64,000 nucleotides of DNA, from positions 62,001 to 126,000 of the forward strand of contig CANLWB010000012.1 in assembly GCA_947494695.1 (NCBI GenBank), in the 5' to 3' direction. Source of the DNA: an uncultured Flavobacteriaceae bacterium. Its GTDB lineage: Bacteria; Bacteroidota; Bacteroidia; Flavobacteriales; Flavobacteriaceae. Positions 55,901-63,717 of the stretch are shown here, piece after piece; position 1 is the stretch's first letter; each line of letters starts with the position of its first letter. Made by a program: the position numbers and the translations under genes. The notes beneath the pieces were generated by a model that saw only the letters and a list, made by a program, of their open reading frames with translations, had not been told where the DNA came from and ran no database searches.

Positions 55901-56074
55901 ACCTAGTCCTAGCATAACGAGTTCAAACCACCAAGCATCATAAATAAGTTTCCAAGCCGTGGCTGTACCAAAATCGTTTTCAATAAATGTGGCTACGCCC
56001 ATAGAAATGGCGAAAGTAAATAAGAATAATACCGCTAAAATAGGAGAAGAGAAGAAGCGAAATAGTTTATTCAT
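52931..56074 (-). CDS. ccsA: fused ResB-CcsA (CcsBA) cytochrome c maturation protein
   Basis: This 1047-aa system II factor moves heme across the inner membrane and attaches it to apocytochrome c. The N-terminal half is ResB/CcsB-like: four spans and a large periplasmic region (about 95-415). A central region with ALILLLFFSLSNTSFAQ links to the C-terminal CcsA half (about 730-1047) with the WWD motif: SWGRYWAWDPKETWAL. Fusion is normal in Bacteroidetes. It follows nrfHA on the same strand, fitting maturation of those multiheme cytochromes. Confidence 0.95.
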   Translation of the reverse strand: MNKLFRFFSSPILAVLFLFTFAISMGVATFIENDFGTATAWKLIYDAWWFELVMLGLGICFIMNIYKYKLWRLEKWALLMFHLAFIVILIGASITRYASYGGVMRIREGASSNIIVSDNNYLHVHLSDGTTTKTIKKQLNFSPLSDNDFSITTEFNTRPIKISYNEFVADAIPEIKDDAEHGKAMIQMVVSAGNGRETVFLEKGEVEAIGAHKHKVGFEVDAPDVINIIENDGVFSILSPRNLNTFVMATEIAGTIKKDSLQTMSLRTLYRDGDASFVPLSYHPKAEIALVSASEKPKDNDEQKDDALVVNIQVNETLKKATLLYREGFLPTTHNVDIDNIKVSLSYGAEAITIPFSIHLDDFQLERYPGSTSPSAYASEVKVLDNDTETPHRIFMNNVLDYKGYRFFQASYDTDELGTVLAVNHDAIGTNITYLGYFLMMIGMFFTLFGKASRFTLINKKLKKLKLKNALILLLFFSLSNTSFAQNENSKTLKIDLQTIAQQHIDVQHAELFGRLMVQDLDGRIKPMNTLASEFLRKLSRKPYFKFTQDGESIRFSANQAFLAMQSASNVWQYIPLIKVDPKKGGELFKDLEISEDGLVAFVGLLDDKGKYLFGQAVEQANKRKPGERSELDKEVLKVDERFNILYNVFSGNYLKVFPNSNDENNKWHSQTHHFQDFPAEDGTFAKQIIPTYFKDVTTKNWVDASEKLGYIKTFQDVLGKDIIPSRKRIEAELWYNQLNLNFWLFQVFFTLGAILLVLAITKIFTKKKAIEFLWNSFIIITLTSFLLFTGNIILRWYIAQHAPWSNGYEMLVFVSWVLLLCGLMTFRKSDFALPLSTLFSGALLFVSYLDWLSPEITNLMPVLKSFWLKIHVATIVSSYAPLALSAVLGFMALLLMIFKTAKTKKEIDIRIKELTYINEISMTIGLFVLAVGTFLGGIWANESWGRYWAWDPKETWALISIIIYAIVLHLRLIPKLKSSYVLNTASVFAFGSIIMTSFGVNYYLSGLHSYAAGDPLPIPTFIYVLIVIVIIVSVLAYYRKKAFSLK

Positions 56075-56096
56075 GTAATTGTTTTGAGTATAAATT

Positions 56097-56134
56097 AAAA
56101 GATACCTTACTGTTTGCTTAATAAGGTATCTTTG
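56097..56134 (-). terminator. hairpin between nrfA and ccsA
   Basis: A perfect 12-bp stem AAAGATACCTTA/TAAGGTATCTTT with a 12-base loop lies 31 bp past the nrfA stop. On the minus strand it is followed by TAATTTATAC. It may end most nrfHA transcripts or stabilise their 3' end while allowing some read-through to ccsA. Confidence 0.7.
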
Positions 56135-56164
56135 ATATTGTAATCTTGAAGATAAATTAGTTTT

Positions 56165-57652
56165 CTATTGAACTACATTTATTGGCATTTTATCTTCACG
56201 AGCTTTAGCTTCTTCGAGCCATTTTGGTAATAGTATTTTTTTGAACTCCGCTTTTTCAGCTTTTAATTTTTCTATGTCTAAACCTATAAATTCCTGTGCT
56301 TTTTCTTTCGTAGAAATATCAGGCATTTCTATAGGTTTATTATGTCCTAAGTCAGCTAATAAGCGTGCTAGTTTAACGCGAGCTTCTTGAGCTATTACCA
56401 ATCCGCTACCAATAACTCTTGCCGTTTCTACAGGTGAGTGAAAAGATGCGCCATGTGATGCGGCTGAATAATCCCAACGCCATTGTCCGTGACGGATGTC
56501 TGTTAATATGGGCTTCATCTGCGTTTCAGTTGCTCCTAAATCCCAACATTTTTTAGCTTCTAAATGTGCTTTTACAAGAAGGTCTTCTAATTTTAATCTA
56601 TTCTCGGTAGCTTTACGTTGTCTTTCATAAACATTGGCAATGAGTTTGTCAGATTCTTCTCTATGGCAAACTTGGCACGCATTAGATGTATTTGATAAAG
56701 GTGAGCGAATATGATGGTCTGTAAATTTTTGACCTCCTTCACTTTTATATGGCATATGACAATCGGCACATGATACGCCTCGGTCTGCATGTACACCAGT
56801 AACAAAAGTTTCATAACCCGGATGCTGGGCTTTTAGCATGGGAGTTTTACTTAATTTATGTGTCCAATCTGAAAACTCTATGTTGTCATAATAGTCTTCC
56901 ATGGCTTCAACAGTAAAACCACCCTTCCAAGGGAATTTTAAGTAAGGAACGCCTTCCTTTCCTGGTAGTTTTTTATCAAAGTAATACTCAACATGGCATT
57001 GTGCGCATACAAGAGAGCGCATCTCATTATGCGTAGCTTTATTAATATCTTTTCCCATGGCATCAAAAGCTTCCACTAAAGCAGGTCTTGTTATACGAAG
57101 CTTCATGGTTTCAGGATTATGGCAATCGGCACAACCTATTGGGTTTACTATTTCTGCGCCTTTATCTGCCCATTTTCCGCTATAAAATTCTGCAATACCA
57201 ATTTCATTCATTAAACGAGGTACATCTGGACTTTTACAAGTCCAACAGGTAGCTGGCATGGGGCCATCTCCTTTTCCTTTTGGACCTCCAGTTCGTAAGG
57301 TATTATGGATATCTTCAATGGCATAGGAGTGTCCACGCCCTTGGTTGTAATCTTTTGAGAAACCATAACCTGCAAATAGTACCACTAAACGTGGGTCTTC
57401 TTCAAGAACATCTCTCATGGCAGAACCACCTTGCATAGAAGCAAATGTAGTATCTAAAGTTTGTAAAGACGATTGGTATTCTAACGGGAAATTTTCTCCC
57501 CAAACCGCATTTCTTGGTTCATTTTCCACAATATTTACTTGTGGTACATATTTATACTTTGCTTCAGACTTTCTATTTACAATACTAGATGCCAAAAGCC
57601 CTAGCAGAAAAACGACAATAATGGTTACGATAAATAATACTTTGTTTTTCAT
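56165..57652 (-). CDS. nrfA: ammonia-forming cytochrome c nitrite reductase
   Basis: NrfA reduces nitrite to ammonia with six electrons in the periplasm. The 495-aa product carries five heme sites: CWTCK (the unusual lysine-ligated active heme), then CADCH, CAQCH, CADCH and CQVCH. The N-terminal span (VLFIVTIIVVFLLGLLASSI) may anchor it rather than be cleaved. HGASFHSPVE supplies a further conserved His. It forms a unit with nrfH, 14 bp upstream. Confidence 0.98.
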   Translation of the reverse strand: MKNKVLFIVTIIVVFLLGLLASSIVNRKSEAKYKYVPQVNIVENEPRNAVWGENFPLEYQSSLQTLDTTFASMQGGSAMRDVLEEDPRLVVLFAGYGFSKDYNQGRGHSYAIEDIHNTLRTGGPKGKGDGPMPATCWTCKSPDVPRLMNEIGIAEFYSGKWADKGAEIVNPIGCADCHNPETMKLRITRPALVEAFDAMGKDINKATHNEMRSLVCAQCHVEYYFDKKLPGKEGVPYLKFPWKGGFTVEAMEDYYDNIEFSDWTHKLSKTPMLKAQHPGYETFVTGVHADRGVSCADCHMPYKSEGGQKFTDHHIRSPLSNTSNACQVCHREESDKLIANVYERQRKATENRLKLEDLLVKAHLEAKKCWDLGATETQMKPILTDIRHGQWRWDYSAASHGASFHSPVETARVIGSGLVIAQEARVKLARLLADLGHNKPIEMPDISTKEKAQEFIGLDIEKLKAEKAEFKKILLPKWLEEAKAREDKMPINVVQ

Positions 57653-57666
57653 ACTGTATATTTTTA

Positions 57667-58266
57667 TTAATCTTTAATCTGTTTTTTCATCCAAGAAGGA
57701 ATGACGAGTTCATCTTCTTCATCAGTAGGTAATGGGGCAACATTAAATTTTATAGTGGTTAAACCATGTACTTTACCATGAGGCACCTGCTTATGGCAAC
57801 TCCAACATTGTCGGCCAGTTCTATTTTCTTTATGGCCTTCTAGCCAACCATCATATTTTACTTGTGTAACTTGTTGTACATGGCAACGGATACAGTTGTT
57901 TTGTACAACTTCTTGTGAAGCTTTTTTCATTTCAATAACATCGGGTTCTGCACGGGCTGTAAAAACTGAAGCGTGGTATAAACCATCTTTTGCTTTAAAG
58001 TAATATTTATTGAAAATATTGTTATGAGGTACATGACAGTCATTACATTTTGCCCATTCTCTATGCGAACTGTGCATCCAGCTATTATAAACTGGTGTCA
58101 TAACATGGCAGTTTACACAGGCTTGAGGGTCATCAGACATATAAGATATTATCCTAGACTCTCTTGCCATAAATAAACCCAAGCCAATAATAACAGCCAT
58201 AAAGAATGTAGCGGTTGTTCTCCATCTTGATGTCTTTGGTGGTAAAAATTTTGGTTTAAAGTTCAA
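57667..58266 (-). CDS. nrfH: NapC/NirT-type quinol dehydrogenase NrfH (TTG start)
   Basis: NrfH passes electrons from menaquinol to NrfA. The 199-aa product has one N-terminal span (TATFFMAVIIGLGLFMARE) and four heme motifs: CVNCH, CNDCH, CIRCH and CWSCH. The start is TTG at 58264-58266; an in-frame stop lies 21 bp further up and the next ATG would fall within the membrane span, so TTG is the only sensible start. The weak start may keep the level low. Confidence 0.96.
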   Translation of the reverse strand: MNFKPKFLPPKTSRWRTTATFFMAVIIGLGLFMARESRIISYMSDDPQACVNCHVMTPVYNSWMHSSHREWAKCNDCHVPHNNIFNKYYFKAKDGLYHASVFTARAEPDVIEMKKASQEVVQNNCIRCHVQQVTQVKYDGWLEGHKENRTGRQCWSCHKQVPHGKVHGLTTIKFNVAPLPTDEEDELVIPSWMKKQIKD

Positions 58267-58742
58267 ATAAGTTATTTGTTTTTAAAGTATGGTTGGCCAA
58301 ATAAGTTTTTATAAAAATAGACAATATTTATAACTTTCAATAGTTAAGGGGATAGTCTTTTTTAGAGAAAAGCTAAGTCAATCCTAATATAGATCATATT
58401 CAAGACTAAATTTAACTTGAAATATTAAAAGACTGTTGAAGCACAACATTTTATAAATTAATTATGAGGTTCTAATAGGAATCGAATTATCAAACTTTTT
58501 TAAGATTGCTATTTTAATCTATTTTGATTTTTTTTGTACTGAATTTGTATCGCTTGATTAATAAAGTATATAAATACTATAAAGTTACTTTCTATATGCA
58601 GAAGTAGATTCTTTTAAAACCATTAACATGTGATTGATTTACAGTTAAATACGTCTTTGTTCTTTATCGGTTTAACAGTCTTTTTCACCTCAGTTCTTTG
58701 TTTTAGTGCGTTTTTATATTTTTAGTTCAGACATTTTTTTTC
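58267..58742. other. 476-bp region upstream of nrfH, nothing identified
   Basis: AT-rich, with no protein-like frame on either strand and no clear terminator for the 181-aa gene at 58743. It should hold the nrfH promoter. I looked for an FNR-type TTGAT-N4-ATCAA site and did not find a good match. Confidence 0.4.
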
Positions 58743-59288
58743 TTATTTAAGTCCACTTTCATTTGTATTGAGGTCAACCAATTTCCATTTAATTCCTAAA
58801 AAGTTTCTTTCATCCCATTTTTCGGCGAGTACAACATAGAAATAGTCAGTCATGTAATAAACTTCAGCATTCCGTTTTGCGTATCCTAATGCTCCAACAT
58901 CTTTCATTTGAAATTCTACTTTATGATTTGTATGGTTTTCATTGATTAATCTAATGGTTTGAGTTTTCCAAGTTGCTATATTAAAGAGTAATTTCATTGG
59001 ATTTAAGTATATAAGTCCAATAATGGTCAAAATTGGGATTGCCTTTCTCAAAATTGGTTCAGATAAATGCTGATTAGCCTTAAATTCCAATATGAGTAAA
59101 GGAATTGGTAAAATCAAAATTCCATAATATATAATAGCTTTTAAAAATCCGATTTTTGTTTGAAACAACTCGAAAACGTCCAGTAAGAAAAGGAACAAAA
59201 CTATGTAAAATGTTATTCGGATTGTTTTCAAAATATCGATTTTCTCAAATGCACTATAACGGTTGTATATGATTACTTTAGCAATCAT
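58743..59288 (-). CDS. hypothetical membrane protein (181 aa)
   Basis: The 181-aa product has about three or four hydrophobic segments in its first 115 residues (TFYIVLFLFLLDVFELF; IIYYGILILPIPLLIL; IPILTIIGLIYLNP) followed by a soluble C-terminal part (MKDVGALGYAKRNAEVYYMT). No known motif is visible. It stands alone between two long gaps and its codons are AT-rich. Function is unknown. Confidence 0.6.
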   Translation of the reverse strand: MIAKVIIYNRYSAFEKIDILKTIRITFYIVLFLFLLDVFELFQTKIGFLKAIIYYGILILPIPLLILEFKANQHLSEPILRKAIPILTIIGLIYLNPMKLLFNIATWKTQTIRLINENHTNHKVEFQMKDVGALGYAKRNAEVYYMTDYFYVVLAEKWDERNFLGIKWKLVDLNTNESGLK

Positions 59289-59570
59289 ATATCTACTATA
59301 TAAGGACTAAGATAATCAATCTTTTATACTGGAAAATTTATTTATAGAAGAGGTAGAATTATAAAAAATATATATTATTAATTAACTAATAATTAAAAAG
59401 TTATAGTATTTAATTAATCTTTTGTCACTTTTTTGTGGTTAAAATAGGTTTTAGTGTTCAATTTTTTCATTTTTAGAGCAAATTTTTGTTACTCATTTGC
59501 CACTCGAAATACCAGAAGCTTTATGAATAAAGTGTTTGTTATTTTCTAAATCGGCAAGTAGTCAGGTATT

Positions 59571-59594
59571 AAGCCTCCTTTAGAGAGGCTTTTT
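59571..59594 (+). terminator. orphan intrinsic terminator without an upstream gene
   Basis: AAGCCTC/GAGGCTT forms a perfect 7-bp stem with a 7-base loop, followed by TTTATTT. There is no plus-strand gene before it; the nearest upstream gene runs the other way. It could end a small RNA that starts in the 59300-59500 region, or act as an attenuator in the polyamine operon leader. Confidence 0.7.
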
Positions 59595-59834
59595 ATTTAG
59601 GCGATTTGCAATTTTGAGTAAAAACAGCCGTTTTACTTGGTTTTTTGGTTAAAATCTTGTAATTCACTAATAATCAATTGTTTACATGGTGTAGGTGTTG
59701 TTTTTAGAAATTAATCAACTAAATTTTTTTTATTCAATTTTTTGTATTTCATTTGTAATAGAAAGTTTTTATCATAGGAACTTTTTAGCTGAACAAAGTG
59801 AAAACTGTTTTTACGTTCGGGCTTTTGAAAATTA

Positions 59835-60020
59835 GGAAGTCAAATTCAAAGGCAGCTTATGGTGTAAGTATCCGAAATTTAAAGCTAACTTCCGTAGCAT
59901 TTCTTTATTTAAACCAAATTTTATTTGGTTTTATTCCTACTACAGTAAATCAAATTCGTATTTGATAGAAATTCTTTTTTGAGATTTTTTATTGGTTGAG
60001 CTTGTCCGTTACTTAAGCTC
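59835..60020 (+). promoter_or_regulatory. structured leader of the polyamine operon
   Basis: Four hairpins are seen by eye. First, GGAAGT (59835) pairs with ACTTCC (59888), and inside it AGCTT (59854) pairs with AAGCT (59882), leaving a lopsided 13-to-1 internal loop and a 23-base end loop. Second, AAACCAAAT/ATTTGGTTT (59911-59931). Third, ATCAAAT/ATTTGAT (59949-59966) followed by a TTCTTTTTT tract, terminator-like. Fourth, GAGCTT/AAGCTC (59998-60020). AAGCT at 59882 could alternatively pair with AGCTT at 59999. This is consistent with a regulatory leader but not proof of one. Confidence 0.45.
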
Positions 60021-60058
60021 CCTACACATTATTTTTTCAAAATAGAATTTTATTTAAT

Positions 60059-61513
60059 ATGAATACCAGATATATTGATTTAATCAATCAAACTTTTGAT
60101 TTTCCTCAGCCGGAGTTTGCTTTGGAAAAAAATAAATTATTTTTCCATGATATTGACTTAAACAAGTTAGTCGAAGTATATGGAGCACCTTTAAAATTTA
60201 CCTATTTACCACAAATATCTAATAATATTAACAGGGCAAAGAAGTGGTTCGAAATTGCTTTTAAAAAATATGATTACCAAGGACGTTACAAATATTGTTA
60301 CTGCACCAAAAGTTCACATTTCAAGCATGTTTTAGATGAAGCTTTAAAAAATGATATTCACATAGAAACATCATCGGCTTTTGATATTGATATTGTAGAA
60401 AATCTTAAGAAAACAGGTGAAATAAATAAAGATACCTATGTTATCTGCAATGGTTTTAAAAGAGAGCAATACGTTGCTAATATTGCAAGATTGATAAACA
60501 ACGGACACCAAAATTGTATTCCGGTTATAGACAATTATGAAGAAATAAATCTTTTAGCCAATGAAATAGAAGATAACTTCAATATTGGTATTAGAATAGC
60601 TTCCGAAGAAGAACCCAAATTTGAGTTTTATACATCTCGTTTGGGCATTGGCTATAAAAACATTGTACCGTTTTATAACAGGCAGATAAAAGACAATCCC
60701 AAAGTTCAGCTTAAAATGCTTCATTTTTTTATCAATACAGGTATAAGAGATAATGCCTATTATTGGAATGAGCTTTTAAAATGTTTAAAAGTGTATACTA
60801 GTTTAAAAAAGATTTGTCCTTCATTAGACAGTTTAAATATTGGTGGAGGATTTCCTATAAAAAGCTCATTAGCATTCAATTTTGATTATGAATATATGGT
60901 AGATGAAATTATAAATCAAATCAAACTCGCCTGTGAAGAAGAAGACGTAGACGTCCCAAATATCTTTACGGAATTTGGAAGTTTTACGGTGGGCGAAAGC
61001 GGAGGCGCTATCTATGAGGTATTATATCAAAAGCAACAAAATGACAGGGAAAAATGGAACATGATAAATTCATCATTTATTACCACACTTCCAGATACAT
61101 GGGCGATAAATAAGCGCTTTGTAATGCTTCCAATAAATAGATGGAACAGTTCTTACGAACGAGTACTTTTAGGAGGACTTACATGTGATAGTGATGATTA
61201 CTATAACAGTGAACAGCACGTTAATGCCATTTATCTGCCAAAATTCGATAAGGATAAGCCTTTATATGTTGGCTTTTTTAATACCGGAGCATATCAGGAA
61301 ACTATTGGAGGGTTTGGAGGCTTACAACATTGTTTAATACCAAACCCGAAACACATCTTAATAGATAAAGATGAGCAGGGAAATATCATTATGACACTTT
61401 TTAAGAAACAGCAAAAAAGTGAAGATTTACTAGAAATTTTGGGCTACCCAAAAGAGCCATTGGTAGAAGAAAATGATCAAATTTATAGAAACAGTAAACC
61501 ATTGTGCAATTAG
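60059..61513 (+). CDS. speA: PLP-dependent arginine decarboxylase (ODC/DAP-DC fold)
   Basis: The enzyme makes agmatine from arginine. The 484-aa product has an alanine-racemase-like barrel with the Schiff-base lysine Lys84 (YCTKSSHF), SLNIGGGFPIKSS (PLP phosphate loop), IFTEFGSF (substrate-side Glu) and the C-terminal GGLTCDSDDY with the dimer-interface Cys and Asp, and FFNTGAYQ. Assignment as arginine rather than diaminopimelate decarboxylase rests on the agmatinase that follows 12 bp later. Confidence 0.92.
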   Translation: MNTRYIDLINQTFDFPQPEFALEKNKLFFHDIDLNKLVEVYGAPLKFTYLPQISNNINRAKKWFEIAFKKYDYQGRYKYCYCTKSSHFKHVLDEALKNDIHIETSSAFDIDIVENLKKTGEINKDTYVICNGFKREQYVANIARLINNGHQNCIPVIDNYEEINLLANEIEDNFNIGIRIASEEEPKFEFYTSRLGIGYKNIVPFYNRQIKDNPKVQLKMLHFFINTGIRDNAYYWNELLKCLKVYTSLKKICPSLDSLNIGGGFPIKSSLAFNFDYEYMVDEIINQIKLACEEEDVDVPNIFTEFGSFTVGESGGAIYEVLYQKQQNDREKWNMINSSFITTLPDTWAINKRFVMLPINRWNSSYERVLLGGLTCDSDDYYNSEQHVNAIYLPKFDKDKPLYVGFFNTGAYQETIGGFGGLQHCLIPNPKHILIDKDEQGNIIMTLFKKQQKSEDLLEILGYPKEPLVEENDQIYRNSKPLCN

Positions 61514-61525
61514 CAAACAACTAAA

Positions 61526-62467
61526 ATGAAAACTAAAACATACGCAGGTATAGCAGGACAATATGCCAAATTAGACCAATCTAAAATTGTTTTAATTCCA
61601 GTTCCTTATGATGGAACAAGTACCTGGCAAAAAGGTGCAGATAAAGGCCCCGAAGCTTTTTTGGAAGCTTCTGAGAACATGGAACTATATGATATAGAAA
61701 CCAATTCAGAAGTATATAAAGAAGGCATTTATTTAGCAAATGCAGTAACCGAGAATGATTCACCTGAAAAGATGGTAGAAACTGTGCATAAAGTTGTTAA
61801 AAGCTATATAAAGAAAAATAAGTTTGTAACTATTTTTGGAGGTGAACATTCTATATCCATTGGCACTATAAGGGCTTTTAATGAAGCGTTTAATAATTTA
61901 ACCGTGTTGCATATTGACGCACATGCCGATTTACGAAAATCCTATGAAGGAAGTACCTGTAATCATGCCTGTGCTGTTTATGAAGCCAGTCAGGAAACCA
62001 ATTTAATTCAAGTTGGTATTCGTTCTATGGATGCTATTGAAAAATCTGTAATGGATTTAGATAAAACGTATTTTGCTCATGAAATGGTAATAGATGACAC
62101 TTGGATGGATTCGGCCATTGAACAAATGACCGAGAATGTATTTATAACGTTTGATTTAGATGCGTTTGATCCCTCGATATTACCTAGTACCGGCACACCA
62201 GAGCCGGGAGGACTATTTTGGTATGAAACTTTGGATTTTTTAAAACAGGTGTTTAAAGAAAAAAATGTTGTTGGTTTTGATATTGTCGAATTATGTCCTC
62301 ATGTAAATGAAAAGTCTTCAGACTTTCTAGCAGCTAAATTATACTATAAGATGCTGAGTTATAAATTTCAAAATGAAGAACTAGAAGCTAGTTATGGGGA
62401 TACCTTCGAAGAATCAAATCGTTTAAACCACAACAATTTAAAATTTAAGGAAGAAGATGAATACTAA
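61526..62467 (+). CDS. speB: agmatinase
   Basis: SpeB splits agmatine into putrescine and urea. The 313-aa ureohydrolase shows all the binuclear manganese ligands: GGEHSIS, VLHIDAHADLR, and FDLDAFDPSILPSTGTPEPG. It is cytosolic. It lies 12 bp after speA and overlaps the next gene by 11 bp, so three genes are probably translated together. Confidence 0.96.
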   Translation: MKTKTYAGIAGQYAKLDQSKIVLIPVPYDGTSTWQKGADKGPEAFLEASENMELYDIETNSEVYKEGIYLANAVTENDSPEKMVETVHKVVKSYIKKNKFVTIFGGEHSISIGTIRAFNEAFNNLTVLHIDAHADLRKSYEGSTCNHACAVYEASQETNLIQVGIRSMDAIEKSVMDLDKTYFAHEMVIDDTWMDSAIEQMTENVFITFDLDAFDPSILPSTGTPEPGGLFWYETLDFLKQVFKEKNVVGFDIVELCPHVNEKSSDFLAAKLYYKMLSYKFQNEELEASYGDTFEESNRLNHNNLKFKEEDEY

Positions 62468-63431
62468 AGGTGCTGTTTCAAATTTTATAGAAAAATATTA
62501 TTTGCATTTCAATGCAGCCACGGTGGTTGATGCTGCAAAAGCCTATGAAACACAGTTAAACAATGGTTCAAAAATGTTGGTGTCTTTAGCAGGTGCTATG
62601 AGCACTGCAGAATTGGGGAAAATTTTTGCAGAAATGATACGTCAGGATAAAGTACATATTATTTCCTGTACAGGTGCAAACCTAGAGGAAGACATTATGA
62701 ATTTAGTAGCGCATTCTCATTATAAGCGCATACCTGATTATCGTGATTTAACCCCGGAAGATGAATGGGATTTATTAGAGAGAGGTTTGAATCGTGTTAC
62801 AGACACTTGCATTCCGGAAGAAGAGGCTTTTAGGCGATTACAAGTACATATTTATGCGCTCTGGAAAGAAGCTAACGATAAAGGAGAACGCTACTTACCA
62901 CATGAGTTTATGTATAAACTTTTATTATCTGGAGTTTTGGAAGCATATTATGAGATAGACTTAAAAGATTCCTGGATGTACGCAGCAGCAGAAAAGAACC
63001 TGCCAATAGTATGCCCTGGCTGGGAAGATAGTACTATAGGAAACATTTTCGCCAGTTATGTGCTCAAAGGAGACCTTAAAGCAAGTACTGTGAAATCTGG
63101 AATAGAGTATATGACATTTTTAGCAGATTGGTACACAAACAATTCGGATAACGGTATTGGTTTCTTTCAAATTGGCGGTGGTATTGCTGGCGATTTTCCC
63201 ATTTGTGTAGTGCCCATGCTGTATCAGGATATGGAACGAACAGATATACCATTTTGGAGTTATTTTTGTCAAATTTCAGATTCTACTACCAGCTACGGTT
63301 CTTATTCAGGAGCTGTTCCGAATGAAAAGATTACCTGGGGAAAGCTGGATATAGATACACCCAAATTTATTATTGAGAGTGATGCCACCATTGTTGCTCC
63401 ATTAATTTTTGCCTATTTGTTAGACATGTAA
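62457..63431 (+). CDS. deoxyhypusine synthase-like enzyme, probable homospermidine synthase
   Basis: The 324-aa product belongs to the deoxyhypusine synthase family: SLAGAMSTAELGKIFAEMIR, IISCTGANLEED (NAD-binding), GFFQIGGGIAGDFPICV, SYGSYSGAVPNEKITWGKLD with the catalytic Lys296, and the C-terminal DATIVAPLIFAYL. Bacteria make no hypusinated eIF5A, so the natural acceptor is probably putrescine, giving homospermidine. Flavobacteria are known to hold homospermidine. Position right after speA and speB supports this. Confidence 0.88.
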   Translation: MNTKGAVSNFIEKYYLHFNAATVVDAAKAYETQLNNGSKMLVSLAGAMSTAELGKIFAEMIRQDKVHIISCTGANLEEDIMNLVAHSHYKRIPDYRDLTPEDEWDLLERGLNRVTDTCIPEEEAFRRLQVHIYALWKEANDKGERYLPHEFMYKLLLSGVLEAYYEIDLKDSWMYAAAEKNLPIVCPGWEDSTIGNIFASYVLKGDLKASTVKSGIEYMTFLADWYTNNSDNGIGFFQIGGGIAGDFPICVVPMLYQDMERTDIPFWSYFCQISDSTTSYGSYSGAVPNEKITWGKLDIDTPKFIIESDATIVAPLIFAYLLDM

Positions 63432-63443
63432 ATACAGAAAGAA

Positions 63444-63716
63444 ATGATACGCAAAATTGTAGATTACCAAAAACTAAATGAGGAACTTTTAAATCTGCTT
63501 GTAGAAAAATTTCCTGACGGATATTCGGATAAAGATATCATCGCATTTCGAAACGCACAAAATGAGTTTATTGAAGCAGTTGAAATAAGAACAAATGATA
63601 CAATTTATCTCGTAAAAGTAGGAAAGCGTTTAGTGCAAGCTATGGAAGACTTTGATTCTGATGATGACAACGATAGTAATGATATTAATGATGACTTAGA
63701 TACAAGTTCCATATAA
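63444..63716 (+). CDS. small conserved acidic protein (90 aa)
   Basis: The 90-aa product has an alpha/beta N-terminal part (RKIVDYQKLNEELLNLLVEK; NEFIEAVEIRTNDTIYLVKV) and a long acidic tail (DFDSDDDNDSNDINDDLD). It lies 12 bp after the DHS-like gene and the next gene starts within 2 bp, so it belongs to the operon. The acidic tail could bind polyamines or basic partners; this is a guess. No family is named. Confidence 0.7.
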   Translation: MIRKIVDYQKLNEELLNLLVEKFPDGYSDKDIIAFRNAQNEFIEAVEIRTNDTIYLVKVGKRLVQAMEDFDSDDDNDSNDINDDLDTSSI

Positions 63717-63717
63717 A

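Noticed and set aside
59523-59549. MNKVFVIF as an attenuator leader peptide for the polyamine operon
   Set aside because: It has no run of arginine codons and lies over 500 bp from speA; only the terminator itself is kept.
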